Positions 26,936 to 36,387 of a stretch of DNA of 64,000 nt are shown here, piece by piece. The position numbers and the translations under genes were made by a program. The DNA is from Marinobacter goseongensis (GTDB lineage: Bacteria; Pseudomonadota; Gammaproteobacteria; Pseudomonadales; Oleiphilaceae), in assembly GCF_023156235.1 (NCBI RefSeq), contig NZ_JAKZAI010000011.1:105940-169939 (forward strand), given 5' to 3'. Below the pieces are notes generated by a model. The model saw only the letters and a list, made by a program, of their open reading frames with translations, searched no databases and was not told the DNA's origin. Numbering within the stretch: the first letter of the stretch is position 1; each line of letters opens with the position of its first letter.

Positions 26936-27882
26936 CAGCCGATCCTCCCTCTGGGGCCAAGCAGGGATTGCAGCACGATGGCCGGCTCATCGCCGGTCAT
27001 TACGGTCGCTGGCCGGACCCCTCCGGTTCGGAAACAGTCGGCAAGATCGGCTTCGTGATGCGCCACTTTGTCGTGCCAGGCCTGCTGGAATGCAGAATTG
27101 CCGGCATCGAACCACACCGGGCCTTCCTCACCGGCCACGGCGAAGCGCCCGCTATCCGGCAGCTCCAGCTCCAACGGGTCGGCAATGCGCAGGGCACTGA
27201 CGGCATTGTGCCGGGCCAGAGCGCCCAGCAGTCGGGGGGTATCCGCTGTGAGGTTGAGGAAATCGCTGATCACAAAGATGCGGCTGCCGGTGTGGGCAAC
27301 GCGTCGGGCCTCGCCAAGCGCGGTATCCAGATTGGCCGTCAGTGCGGTTGCCCGCGCATCCGGCGCTTGCGGGTTGTCCGGTAGCCTCTGTTGTTTCGCC
27401 AGGGTGTCGAGCAGTTGCAGCACGGATTTTTTGCGTCGGGCAGGGCGCTGCACGGTCAGCTCCCGGCCGTTGAACACAATGCCCCCGACCTGATCTCCGG
27501 ACCACAGCGCCAGCCAGGACAGAATGCCGGCCATTTGCGCGCAGCGTACCTGTTTGTAGGCCCCTGTGCTGGCAAAAAACAGGGTGGGCCCGAGATCACA
27601 AAGCAGCAGAACCGGGCGCTCCCGTTCCTCCTCGTATAGCTTTGTATGGGGGGCCTGGCGGCGGGCGGTCACCCGCCAGTCTATGCTGCGGATGTCATCA
27701 CCCGGCTGATACTGCCGCACCTCCGCGAATGCCATGCCTCTGCCCCGTTGTGGAGACCTCTGCAGGCCGGCCTGCTGACTGCGCACCGGCCGTGCGGCTG
27801 GCAGCTTCAGGGCCCTGGCGTCCGCCTGAAGGCGGATCAGCGCGGGCAGGTCGATATGGGTGGCGTGAGGCGAAAGCATCAT
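26935..27882 (-). CDS. DUF58 domain protein
   Basis: A 315-residue soluble protein with the DUF58 hallmark GMAFAEVRQYQPGDDIRSIDWRVTAR split over residues near 49-74, then TKLYEEERERPVLLLCDLGPT, a VWA-like core. DUF58 proteins accompany MoxR ATPases and VWA proteins and are thought to form part of one chaperone-like assembly. Two successive ATG codons (27882, 27879) are both possible starts. It begins nine bases after the moxR stop and its own stop shares a base with the next start. Confidence 0.9.
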   Translation of the reverse strand: MMLSPHATHIDLPALIRLQADARALKLPAARPVRSQQAGLQRSPQRGRGMAFAEVRQYQPGDDIRSIDWRVTARRQAPHTKLYEEERERPVLLLCDLGPTLFFASTGAYKQVRCAQMAGILSWLALWSGDQVGGIVFNGRELTVQRPARRKKSVLQLLDTLAKQQRLPDNPQAPDARATALTANLDTALGEARRVAHTGSRIFVISDFLNLTADTPRLLGALARHNAVSALRIADPLELELPDSGRFAVAGEEGPVWFDAGNSAFQQAWHDKVAHHEADLADCFRTGGVRPATVMTGDEPAIVLQSLLGPRGRIG

Positions 27883-27891
27883 TGCGTGTGA

Positions 27892-28854
27892 TCAGGCGGT
27901 TACGGGAACGTGATCAATCAGTCTCTGAATCACCATGTCAGCCGTCATTCCTTCGGCTTCCGCTTCGAAGGTCAGCAGAATGCGGTGGCGAAGCACGTCA
28001 AAAGCGATCTGGCGCACATCGTCCGGGCTGACGTAATCGCGGCCATCGAGCCAGGCCAGGGCGCGGGCGCAGCGATCCAGCGCGATGGTGCCACGGGGGC
28101 TGGCGCCAAAGGCCGTCCAGCGCGCCAGCTCCGGATCCAGACTTTGCGGGTTACGCGTAGCCAATACCAGCGCCAGCAGATACTGCTCGACCGGCTCGGC
28201 CATGTAGATGTCGCCAATTTCGCGGCGTGCCTGGAACACCTGGTCCGCGCTCAGCCGCACTTCCACCGCCGGCTGTCCCTGGCGGTAATCGTTTCTGGCC
28301 AGATGGAGAATGGCTTTTTCGGCATCGGCCGACGGGTAGTCAATCACCACGTGCATCAGGAAGCGGTCAAGCTGGGCTTCTGGCAGCGGGTAGGTCCCCT
28401 CCTGTTCGATCGGGTTCTGGGTGGCCATCACCATGAACAGCGGGTCCAGGGGAAAGGTGCGCATGCCGACACTGACCTGGCGCTCGCCCATGGCTTCGAG
28501 CAACGCCGACTGCACTTTTGCCGGTGCCCGGTTGATTTCGTCAGCCAGCACCAGGTTATGGAAGATCGGGCCGTGCTGGAAGTCGAACTGGCCGGTTTCG
28601 GCGCGGTAGATCTCACTGCCGGTGACGTCCGACGGCAGCAGGTCGGGGGTGAACTGGATTCGGTGAAAGTCCCCTTCGAGATGCTCCGCAAGTGCCTTGA
28701 TGGCCGTGGTTTTGGCCAGACCCGGCGCCCCTTCTACCAGCAGATGACCGTCTGCCAGTAACGCAATCAGCAGCCGGTCTACCAGCTTTTCCTGACCTAT
28801 GATCCTTTTGGCTAACTGAGATCGAAGCTCCCCGAACGTATGCTGTAATGACAT
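27892..28854 (-). CDS. MoxR-family AAA+ ATPase
   Basis: A 320-residue MoxR-type AAA+ ATPase with Walker A EGAPGLAKTT, Walker B LVLADEINRAPAKVQSALLEAM, sensor 1 FMVMATQNPIEQEGTYPLPEAQLDRFL, and the C-terminal lid domain. MoxR proteins assist maturation of protein complexes together with VWA partners, here the two VWA genes downstream. I chose ATG 28854 (MSLQHTFGELRSQLAKRI); the longer reading to 28932 lacks family resemblance. It is the first gene of the minus-strand operon and is divergent from gdhB. Confidence 0.93.
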   Translation of the reverse strand: MSLQHTFGELRSQLAKRIIGQEKLVDRLLIALLADGHLLVEGAPGLAKTTAIKALAEHLEGDFHRIQFTPDLLPSDVTGSEIYRAETGQFDFQHGPIFHNLVLADEINRAPAKVQSALLEAMGERQVSVGMRTFPLDPLFMVMATQNPIEQEGTYPLPEAQLDRFLMHVVIDYPSADAEKAILHLARNDYRQGQPAVEVRLSADQVFQARREIGDIYMAEPVEQYLLALVLATRNPQSLDPELARWTAFGASPRGTIALDRCARALAWLDGRDYVSPDDVRQIAFDVLRHRILLTFEAEAEGMTADMVIQRLIDHVPVTA

Positions 28855-28997
28855 GGGTAATCGTTGTTCCTGTGTGGAGGCTCTTTGCGTACGTAGTTGC
28901 CGCAGTTTTGGCATTTGGTCGGCAAAAATCAAGGGCTTGACTATGCTTATGTGACGATACCCTGATTACGTTTATTTCACACTAACCGAGGTTGACT

Positions 28998-31900
28998 ATG
29001 AATGCGCTGACGGTGGCCAGCAAGGATCAGTTCTTCGAACAGCTGGCTGAAGCTTTCGCACAGAAAATTGCGAAAACCGAAGCAAAAAAGATCAGTGAAT
29101 TTGCCAAGCAACATTACGCGCATATTCCCCTTGAGGAGCTGGTCAGTCGACGATTTTCGGATACCTACGGAGCGGTGCTCGCGGCCTGGCAGTTCCTGCA
29201 GAAACGCAGTGCGGAAGAAACCCCGGTGGCGGTGTTCAACCCGGACCTGGAGAGCGATGGCTGGCAGTCCACCCACACTGTCATCTTTATCCTGCATCCG
29301 AACATTCCGTTCCTGATCGATTCCCTGCGCATTGCCATCAACCAGCGCGAAATCGGTACTCATTCGATCCAGCATTCCATCCTGCGGGTTGACCGCAACG
29401 CTGACGGCAAGCTGCAGAAACTGCATTCCACCAAGAAATCCAGCGCCGGCTCCGAGTACGAAGCATTCATTGTGCTGGAGATTGACCGCCACAGCGACCC
29501 GAAGGATTTGCGTGAGCTGGAGCAGGTGCTGCAGACCATCCTCCACGAAGTGCGGATCGCCGTCGAGGATTTCCCGGTGGTCACCGGCAAGGTGAGCGAG
29601 ATTCTGGCGGAACTGGATGCCACCACGGCAGGCATCAGCGATGACGACAAGGAAGAAGCGCGGGCGTTTCTGACCTGGTTGTTGGGGGATCGTTTCACCT
29701 TCCTCGGGTATGACGAATACGACTTTGCCAAGGACAAGAGCGGCATGGTGGTTCGCCGGGTGGAGAATTCCGAGCTCGGTATTCTGCGGGTCAACAACGA
29801 GCGGCCGGACCGGGTGCGGCTGAACGAGCTGCCCCAGCGAACCCGTCACGAGATGACCCGCACCGACGACATTTTCATTTTTGCCAAATCGGCGCAGCGG
29901 TCCCGCGTTCACCGCCCGGCTTACCCGGATTACATCGCAGTCAAGAAATTCAACAGTAAAGGGGAAGTGGTGGGTGAGCGCCGCTTTCTCGGTCTGTACA
30001 CCGCCCGCGCCTACAACGAGCGGCCGGACGAAATCCCGCTGCTGCGCCGCAAGTTCGAGCTGGTGATGAAGAAGTCCGGCTTCCTGCGGGAAGATTATGC
30101 CGGCAAGGAGCTCGAACAGATCCTGACGCTGTACCCCCGTGACGAGCTTTTCCAGATCGAGCCCCAGGAGCTGCTGGGTGTGGCCAAAAGCATTCTCTAC
30201 ATCCAGGAGCGGCGCCGGATCGAGCTGTTCATGCGCGAGGACGTGTATGGCCAGTTTGTGACCTGTCTGGCGTTCTTTCCGCGGGACATCTACAACACCG
30301 AGTTGCGCCTGAAGGTGGAGCAGGTGCTGCTGGATCGCCTGGAAGCGGAAGACATCGAATTTGTGACCCACTTTTCGGAGTCGGTACTGGCGCGGGTGCA
30401 GTTCACCATCCGCGTTCCCCAGGTGGAAAACCGCCAGTTGCCGATTGCCGAGATTCGCGAAAAAGTGATCGAACTGGCCCAGTCCTGGCGGGATGGCCTG
30501 GGGGAGGCGCTCAATGAAGTGTACGGTGAAGAGCAGGGCAACGAGCTGCACCGGCTGTATTCCGGCGGTTTCCCCGCCAGTTACACCGACATGTTCTCGC
30601 CCCGCCGCGCTGCCATCGATCTGGAGCACATTGCCGGCGCCGCTGCCGGGCAGTTGACTATGAGTTTCTACCGAGCGCTTGAGGAAGAGGAGAGCGTTCT
30701 TCACTTCAAGCTGTTCTACGCTGACGAGCCCCTGCCACTGTCGGATGTCATGCCGATCTTCGATAACCTCGGCTTCCGTGTTATCGGTGAGCACCCGTTC
30801 GAAGTCAGCGACCGGCATGGCAAGGTGGTGTGGATCCACGATTTCACCTTGCAGGCTTATAGCGGCCGTGTGGTGGATATCCACCGCATCCGTCCGATCT
30901 TCGAGGATCTGTTCCGCCGGGTCTGGTATGGCGATGCCGAGAACGATGCTTTCAACCGGTTGCTGCTGTCGTCCTACATGAGCTGGCGGCAGATCGCCCT
31001 GTTGCGGACTTACGCCCGCTACATGCGGCAGATCCGCTTCTCCAACAGCCAGACCTTCATCTCCAACACTCTGGTCAATCATGTGGATCTGGCGCAGATG
31101 CTGCTCGAGTTCTTCGAAGTGCGTTTCAATCCCGAGCGTTACCAGAGCGAAGGCAAGAGCCGGGCCGCCCAGCAGAAGCTGGAGATCGAGTTCAATGCGG
31201 GCCTGGACAATGTCGAGAACCTCAGTGAAGACCGCGTGCTGCGCCTGTACCTGGAACTGATCCAGGCGACCCTGCGCACCAACTATTTCCAGCGCGATGA
31301 TGACGGCAACAACAAACCCTACATCAGCGTCAAATTCGATCCCACCCAGATTCCGGACATGCCGCTGCCGATGCCGATGTTTGAAATCTTCGTGTATTCG
31401 CCGCGGGTTGAAGGGGTGCACCTGCGAGGTGGCAAAGTGGCCCGCGGCGGGCTGCGCTGGTCTGATCGCTTCGAGGACTACCGCACTGAGATTCTTGGCC
31501 TGGTGAAAGCCCAGCAGGTAAAGAACGCAGTGATCGTGCCCGTGGGCGCCAAAGGCGGTTTTGTAGCCAAACGGTTGCCAGACCCTTCCGATCGGGAAGC
31601 CTTCCAGGCGGAAGGGATCGAAGCCTATAAAACCTTTATCCGCGGCCTTCTGGACATCACCGACAACCTGGTGGACGCCGGCATTCAGCCTCCGGAGCAG
31701 GTGATTCGTCACGATGACGACGACCACTATCTGGTGGTCGCTGCCGACAAGGGCACAGCCACTTTCTCCGACATTGCCAACGGCCTCTCTGCCGAATATG
31801 GCTTCTGGATGGGCGACGCCTTTGCCTCCGGTGGCAGCAATGGCTACGACCACAAGAAGATGGGCATTACTGCCCGCGGCGCCTGGGTGTCCGTGGAGCG

Positions 31901-33881
31901 GCATTTCCGCGAAATGGGCATCAATCCTGCGCTGGACGAGTTCAGCGCCATCGGCATTGGTGATATGGGCGGCGACGTGTTCGGTAATGGCCTGCTGTGC
32001 TCCGAGAAAACCCGCCTGGTGGCGGCGTTCAACCATGTGCACATCTTCATCGACCCGACCCCGGATGCCGAGAAGAGTTATAAGGAACGCAAGCGTCTGT
32101 TCAAGCTGCCGCGTTCGTCCTGGACCGATTACGACAGCAAGCTGATCTCCAAAGGCGGGGGTGTTTTCAGTCGCAGCGCCAAGTCCATTCCGGTCAGCCC
32201 GGAAATGAAGAAGCTGCTGGGCATCAAGTCGGACCGGGTGCCGCCAAACATGCTGATCACCCATATTCTCAAGGCACAGGTGGATTTGCTCTGGTTTGGT
32301 GGCATCGGCACCTACGTCAAGGGGCAGGCGGAGACCCACGGTGACGTCGGCGACAAGGCCAACGACGGTCTGCGAATCAACGGTGCCGAATTGCGCTGCA
32401 AGGTGGTGGGTGAGGGCGGCAATCTGGGCATGACCCAACTGGGCCGTATTGAGTTCGCTCTTAACGGTGGCCGCCTGAATACTGATTTCATCGACAACTC
32501 CGGCGGCGTGGATTGTTCCGACCACGAAGTGAACATGAAGATCCTGCTCAACCGGGCGGTGGCCCTGGGCGATCTGACCGCCAAGCAGCGCAACGTTATG
32601 CTCGAGGACATGACCGACGATGTCGGCGATCTGGTGCTGAAGAACAACTACCGCCAGACCCAGGCCATCAGTATCGCCAGCGTCGATGCCACTGGCCGTA
32701 TGGAAGAATACCGGCGGTTGATGAATACCCTCGAGAGCGAGGGCAAGCTCAATCGTGCCCTGGAATTCCTTCCGGAGGACGAGACACTGTCTGAACGCAA
32801 GCTCGACAAGAAAGGCCTGACCCGCCCGGAGCTGTCGGTACTGATTTCTTACGTCAAAGGGGATCTCAAGCAGACACTGATTGCCAGCTCATTACCGGAC
32901 GAACCCCTGCTGGCGGGCGAAATGTACAAGGTGTTCCCGCAGGCACTGACCCGTAAGTTCTCCGATGAGCTCGGCGAGCACCAGCTGCGGCGGGAAATCA
33001 TTGCCACTCAGATCGCCAACGATATGGTCAATCACATGGGGATTACTTTTGTGGAGCGCCTGTCGCAGTCTACCGGTGCTGATCCGGCGTCGATCGCCCT
33101 GGCCTGGATCATCGCGCGGGACGTGTTCCGCCTGGACACCTGGTGGGACCGGATCGAATCTCTCGACTTCCACATTCCGGCAAAACTGCAGATGGAGCTG
33201 ATGAACGACCTGATGCGACTGGTGCGGCGCTCGGTGCGCTGGCTGCTGCGCAATCGTCGTGCCGAACTCAGCATCCAGAGCCACATGGAGCGGTTTGCTG
33301 ACAGCGTCTGGAAAATCACCGCTGATCTGCCGGATTACCTTGGCGAACAGGCGCGGTCTCACTGGGACAAACGTTTTAACGAGCTGCTGGAAGCCGGGCT
33401 GCCCAAGGAGCTGGCCTCGGTGCTGGCGGGCACGAGTTACCTGTATTCCTCGCTGGGTATCATCGAGGCCCGGGAAGCCACCGGACTGCCGCTGAAAACG
33501 GTCGCCAACCTTTACTATGATCTGGGCGAACGGCTGGATCTGAGCTGGTTTGCCAATGCCATCGCTGCGCTGATTCCTGCGTCGCACTGGCAGGCGCTGG
33601 CGCGGGAAAGCTTCCGCGAGGATCTGGATTGGCAACAGCGGGCCCTCACCACCGGGGTGCTCAAGCTGGCCGGCAATGCCAAGGACGTCCCGAGCTGCGT
33701 GGAGGGCTGGATGGCCAGACATGACGGCATGATCAGTCGCTGGAAAACCATGCTCACCGAATTGAAGGGGGTCCGCGAACCGGAGTACGCCATGTTCTCG
33801 GTGGCGCTGCGGGAATTGCTGGATCTGGCGCAATCCACGATGCACAGCAGTCACGTGGATGGAAGCATTCAGACAAACTGA
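28998..33881 (+). CDS. gdhB: NAD-specific glutamate dehydrogenase, large (GDH-180) type
   Basis: This 1627-residue protein is the giant NAD-dependent glutamate dehydrogenase of the type known from Streptomyces and Pseudomonas, which oxidises glutamate to 2-oxoglutarate and ammonia. The long N-terminal half holds regulatory ACT-like regions. The catalytic core is near residues 800-1200, with RGGLRWSDRFEDYRTEILGL, the lysine motif VPVGAKGGFVAKRLPD, GIGDMGGDVFGNGLLCS and VVGEGGNLGMTQLGRIEFAL. ATG 28998 follows GAGG by seven bases; the TTG at 28992 is unlikely. It stands alone, divergent from moxR. Confidence 0.95.
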   Translation: MNALTVASKDQFFEQLAEAFAQKIAKTEAKKISEFAKQHYAHIPLEELVSRRFSDTYGAVLAAWQFLQKRSAEETPVAVFNPDLESDGWQSTHTVIFILHPNIPFLIDSLRIAINQREIGTHSIQHSILRVDRNADGKLQKLHSTKKSSAGSEYEAFIVLEIDRHSDPKDLRELEQVLQTILHEVRIAVEDFPVVTGKVSEILAELDATTAGISDDDKEEARAFLTWLLGDRFTFLGYDEYDFAKDKSGMVVRRVENSELGILRVNNERPDRVRLNELPQRTRHEMTRTDDIFIFAKSAQRSRVHRPAYPDYIAVKKFNSKGEVVGERRFLGLYTARAYNERPDEIPLLRRKFELVMKKSGFLREDYAGKELEQILTLYPRDELFQIEPQELLGVAKSILYIQERRRIELFMREDVYGQFVTCLAFFPRDIYNTELRLKVEQVLLDRLEAEDIEFVTHFSESVLARVQFTIRVPQVENRQLPIAEIREKVIELAQSWRDGLGEALNEVYGEEQGNELHRLYSGGFPASYTDMFSPRRAAIDLEHIAGAAAGQLTMSFYRALEEEESVLHFKLFYADEPLPLSDVMPIFDNLGFRVIGEHPFEVSDRHGKVVWIHDFTLQAYSGRVVDIHRIRPIFEDLFRRVWYGDAENDAFNRLLLSSYMSWRQIALLRTYARYMRQIRFSNSQTFISNTLVNHVDLAQMLLEFFEVRFNPERYQSEGKSRAAQQKLEIEFNAGLDNVENLSEDRVLRLYLELIQATLRTNYFQRDDDGNNKPYISVKFDPTQIPDMPLPMPMFEIFVYSPRVEGVHLRGGKVARGGLRWSDRFEDYRTEILGLVKAQQVKNAVIVPVGAKGGFVAKRLPDPSDREAFQAEGIEAYKTFIRGLLDITDNLVDAGIQPPEQVIRHDDDDHYLVVAADKGTATFSDIANGLSAEYGFWMGDAFASGGSNGYDHKKMGITARGAWVSVERHFREMGINPALDEFSAIGIGDMGGDVFGNGLLCSEKTRLVAAFNHVHIFIDPTPDAEKSYKERKRLFKLPRSSWTDYDSKLISKGGGVFSRSAKSIPVSPEMKKLLGIKSDRVPPNMLITHILKAQVDLLWFGGIGTYVKGQAETHGDVGDKANDGLRINGAELRCKVVGEGGNLGMTQLGRIEFALNGGRLNTDFIDNSGGVDCSDHEVNMKILLNRAVALGDLTAKQRNVMLEDMTDDVGDLVLKNNYRQTQAISIASVDATGRMEEYRRLMNTLESEGKLNRALEFLPEDETLSERKLDKKGLTRPELSVLISYVKGDLKQTLIASSLPDEPLLAGEMYKVFPQALTRKFSDELGEHQLRREIIATQIANDMVNHMGITFVERLSQSTGADPASIALAWIIARDVFRLDTWWDRIESLDFHIPAKLQMELMNDLMRLVRRSVRWLLRNRRAELSIQSHMERFADSVWKITADLPDYLGEQARSHWDKRFNELLEAGLPKELASVLAGTSYLYSSLGIIEAREATGLPLKTVANLYYDLGERLDLSWFANAIAALIPASHWQALARESFREDLDWQQRALTTGVLKLAGNAKDVPSCVEGWMARHDGMISRWKTMLTELKGVREPEYAMFSVALRELLDLAQSTMHSSHVDGSIQTN

Positions 33882-33947
33882 GTATTGCGTTAAGCCGCTG
33901 ATTCCCGTTCAATTCCGCTACAGGTTCATTTAACGGGGAGAATGCAA

Positions 33948-34625
33948 ATGCGGCAGCTTGATCACCTTCTGGAAAAAAACAAATCCTGGGCCGACGGCAT
34001 CAAGGCTCAGGATCCCCAGTTTTTTAATCGTTTGTCGAATCAGCAGGCGCCGGAGTATCTGTGGATCGGCTGCGCGGACAGCCGCGTTCCGGCAAACCAG
34101 ATCGTTGATCTGATGCCCGGCGAACTGTTCGTTCACCGCAATGTTGCCAACGTGGTGGTACACACCGACTTCAATTGCCTCTCTGTTCTTCAGTTCGCCA
34201 TCGAGGTGCTGAAGGTCAAGCACATCCTGGTGGTTGGCCATTATGGCTGCGGCGGGGTGAAGGCGGCGATGATGAACGAGGGCTTTGGCCTGATCAGTCA
34301 CTGGCTGCGCCACGTCCAGGATGTGCGCGACAAGCACCAATCGGTGCTGGATGCTCTGTCCAATGATCAGGACCGGGTGGATCGCCTCTGCGAACTGAAC
34401 GTGGTGGAGCAGGTGGGTCACGTGTGTCAGAACAACATCGTGCAGGAAGCGTGGCGCCGGGGCCAGCCATTGACCGTTCATGGCTTCGTCTACGATGTCG
34501 CCGACGGCATCCTGCGGGATATGGGGTTGTCCATCGCCAGTGAGGAAGAGCGCGATGCGGTGCAGACCAACAGCGTCGAAGAGCTGATTTTGCGGCCTGT
34601 CCGGTCTGGGCGTCAGAAAAAGTAA
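33948..34625 (+). CDS. can: Beta-class carbonic anhydrase
   Basis: This enzyme interconverts CO2 and bicarbonate. The 225-residue protein has the zinc ligands Cys42, Asp44 (GCADSRVPAN), His98 and Cys101 (GHYGCGG), at the same numbers as in the E. coli enzyme Can. The second ATG, 33948, is preferred because GGGGAG lies seven bases before it; the first ATG at 33942 is only one base from that site. It is followed after 80 bases, including a perfect inverted repeat, by rsmC. Confidence 0.95.
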   Translation: MRQLDHLLEKNKSWADGIKAQDPQFFNRLSNQQAPEYLWIGCADSRVPANQIVDLMPGELFVHRNVANVVVHTDFNCLSVLQFAIEVLKVKHILVVGHYGCGGVKAAMMNEGFGLISHWLRHVQDVRDKHQSVLDALSNDQDRVDRLCELNVVEQVGHVCQNNIVQEAWRRGQPLTVHGFVYDVADGILRDMGLSIASEEERDAVQTNSVEELILRPVRSGRQKK

Positions 34626-34664
34626 CCGCCAACTCTCCCAAGACTCCGGGGCCATTTCCGGTTA

Positions 34665-34698
34665 GAGTATCCCGCCTGTACACCAGCCCGGGATACTC
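34665..34698. repeat. 10-bp perfect inverted repeat before rsmC
   Basis: GAGTATCCCG (34665-34674) and CGGGATACTC (34689-34698) are exact reverse complements with a 14-base loop, ending seven bases before the rsmC ATG. No T tract follows on either strand and no separate ribosome site is visible between hairpin and ATG. Confidence 0.7.
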
Positions 34699-34705
34699 GA
34701 ACGTC

Positions 34706-35755
34706 ATGTCTGCTCTGCCCAACGTCCACGAAGCCCTGCTCAAGAATCGTGATCTTATTGTCGGCCGTCTGGCCCTGATCGGCCTGTCCGATACCGCGCT
34801 ACTGTCCGACTTGCCCGGCGGCGGCCTGGCGCTCACGGATCATGCGGGTGTGTTCGCCAGAACCCCGGCCCTGAGCGGCTGGCAAATGGCCTTCGGTTAT
34901 GACGACACGGCCCTGCAGGGTAATGCTGCCAACACGGTGGTGGTGTTTCTGCCCAAGGCGCGGGCAGAACTGGCCTTCCGTCTGGCTCTGGCGGGGTATC
35001 TGGCGGCTGCCGGGGCGAGACTGATCCTGATCGGAGAGAAGCGCGAAGGCATCGCCGGTGCCGTCAAGCAGCTCAAGGCGGTGGCGCCGGAGGCCAGCAA
35101 GGTCGACAGTGCCCGCCATTGCCAGGTGTGGCTGGCCGACAGTTTTGCCACTGCTGGCGGGTTTGACCTTGAGCACTGGATGAGCTGGCATATCGTCGAC
35201 GCCGCCGGTGTTCAGGTGTCCGTGGCCGGGTTACCGGGTATCTTCAGTGACGGCGAACCGGATCATGGCACCCTGATGCTGCTGCAAACCCTGGCGGACC
35301 TGCCGCTGCCCCGGGGCCATTCCCTGGATTTTGCCTGCGGCTCGGGTGTGATTGGTAGCTGGATTCAGGCGTGGCAGCGGGCTGGCGGCATCGACCCCGC
35401 GCCGATTGATGCGGTGGATGTGCAGTCACAGGCGGTGATTTGCACCCGTGCGACCTACCAGAAAAACCAGACCCTGGGAGACGTGCTGGCATCCGACGGG
35501 TTGGCTGCGGTAACCCGGAAGTACCGCGCCATTGTGACCAATCCGCCGTTTCATGCTGGTGTGCGCACCGATACCACCATGACCGAGCAATTTCTGCGGC
35601 AAGCGGCAGCGCATCTTCAGCCTGGAGGGGAATTACGGTTGGTGGCGAACAGTTTCTTGCCCTATGAGGCGTTGATCCGCAGAACGATCGGACCGGTCAC
35701 CCGCCTCGCCAGCGACAAGCGCTTCACGGTGTATTCCGCCAAACGCCAGACATAA
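34706..35755 (+). CDS. rsmC: 16S rRNA (guanine-1207-N2)-methyltransferase RsmC
   Basis: RsmC methylates G1207 of 16S rRNA in the 30S subunit. The 349-residue protein has the duplicated layout of the family: a degenerate N-terminal methyltransferase-like half and a catalytic C-terminal half with the SAM motif LDFACGSGVIGSW and the N2-guanine motif TNPPFHAGVRTD near residue 278. RlmG, a close relative, is encoded 1 kb downstream (36388), and the NPPFHAG against NPPFHEG difference plus the overall length support this assignment. Confidence 0.9.
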   Translation: MSALPNVHEALLKNRDLIVGRLALIGLSDTALLSDLPGGGLALTDHAGVFARTPALSGWQMAFGYDDTALQGNAANTVVVFLPKARAELAFRLALAGYLAAAGARLILIGEKREGIAGAVKQLKAVAPEASKVDSARHCQVWLADSFATAGGFDLEHWMSWHIVDAAGVQVSVAGLPGIFSDGEPDHGTLMLLQTLADLPLPRGHSLDFACGSGVIGSWIQAWQRAGGIDPAPIDAVDVQSQAVICTRATYQKNQTLGDVLASDGLAAVTRKYRAIVTNPPFHAGVRTDTTMTEQFLRQAAAHLQPGGELRLVANSFLPYEALIRRTIGPVTRLASDKRFTVYSAKRQT

Positions 35756-35777
35756 AAAAGCCCCTGGGGTGAGGGGC
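35754..35777 (-). terminator. Intrinsic terminator of the minus-strand gene 35818-36267
   Basis: Stem GCCCCT/AGGGGC (35760-65 and 35772-77) with a six-base loop is flanked on the left by AAAAAA (35754-59), which is a U tract when read on the minus strand. On the plus strand only a short A-rich stretch follows, so it mainly serves the leftward gene. Confidence 0.8.
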
Positions 35778-35817
35778 AAAAGGTTGCTTCCAACACTAAA
35801 ACGGAGCCAACCTGAAA

Positions 35818-36267
35818 TCAGTCCTGCTTGCCGGCCTCTTCGGCCTGCTCGGGGGCCGGACGGCGCGGCGCGAGCTCACGCACCTGCTCAAGCAAGCGGC
35901 GGGCTTCAGACTCGGCGCGGTTGCGGGCCTCAGTCAGTTTGGGCTTGACCTCTGCCTCGTAGGTTTTGCCGGCCTTGTCGGTAAAGTAGGCGGTCATCAT
36001 GTTGGCATCCCACCACAGCTTCTTACGCAGATCGTAGGTTGCCACGTCGAGGCGCAGCGTCAGCTCGCGGAAGGTCGGGTTTTTGCTGCGAATCTGGCTG
36101 ACCACTTCAGACAGGCTACGGGGTTCAGACACGTCGGCACCCAGGCTGGCCAGTACTTTCTTCAGCTCGACCGACGCCTTGTCCAGCTGCGGGCGAAGCT
36201 GGTCTTCAAAACGCTTGCCGGCGGCCTGAACGGATTCAAAACGGGTTTTGATGGAGTCGCGGATCAT
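35818..36267 (-). CDS. Uncharacterised helical cytoplasmic protein
   Basis: I do not recognise this 149-residue protein with certainty. It starts MIRDSIKTRFESVQAAGKRF (ATG 36267, GAGAG upstream), has no signal peptide or membrane helix, and is rich in Lys, Arg, Glu and Ala with amphipathic helices near both ends (KPKLTEARNRAESEARRLLEQVREL). The middle is better ordered (FRELTLRLDVATYDLRKKLWWDANMMTAYFTDKAGK). The helical, charged character is reminiscent of phasin-like proteins, but that is a weak resemblance. It has its own terminator and is divergent from rlmG. Confidence 0.8.
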   Translation of the reverse strand: MIRDSIKTRFESVQAAGKRFEDQLRPQLDKASVELKKVLASLGADVSEPRSLSEVVSQIRSKNPTFRELTLRLDVATYDLRKKLWWDANMMTAYFTDKAGKTYEAEVKPKLTEARNRAESEARRLLEQVRELAPRRPAPEQAEEAGKQD

Positions 36268-36387
36268 AGGGTGTCTCTCGTGTGCGTTCGGTTTCAAAAC
36301 AACTTGGAAAACACCATAGGGTTAATTTCTAGAATAATCAGCCTAGAATGGATGCGCGTCTGAACCCTGTCTGATTTGGTGCCTGAA

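Noticed and set aside
28937..28963. TTGACT as a -35 element for gdhB
   Set aside because: No acceptable -10 lies 16-18 bases downstream; the best (TACCCT) is at 15 bases with three matches.
28977..32525. A 1182-codon open frame on the minus strand opposite the glutamate dehydrogenase gene
   Set aside because: It is the mirror of a strongly biased G+C-rich coding region, has no ribosome site or recognisable domain, and the plus-strand protein is clearly conserved.
36330..36349. Two TAGAAT boxes in the divergent region before rlmG
   Set aside because: They look like -10 elements, and CTAGAAT is directly repeated, but neither has a usable -35, so I could not choose a promoter.
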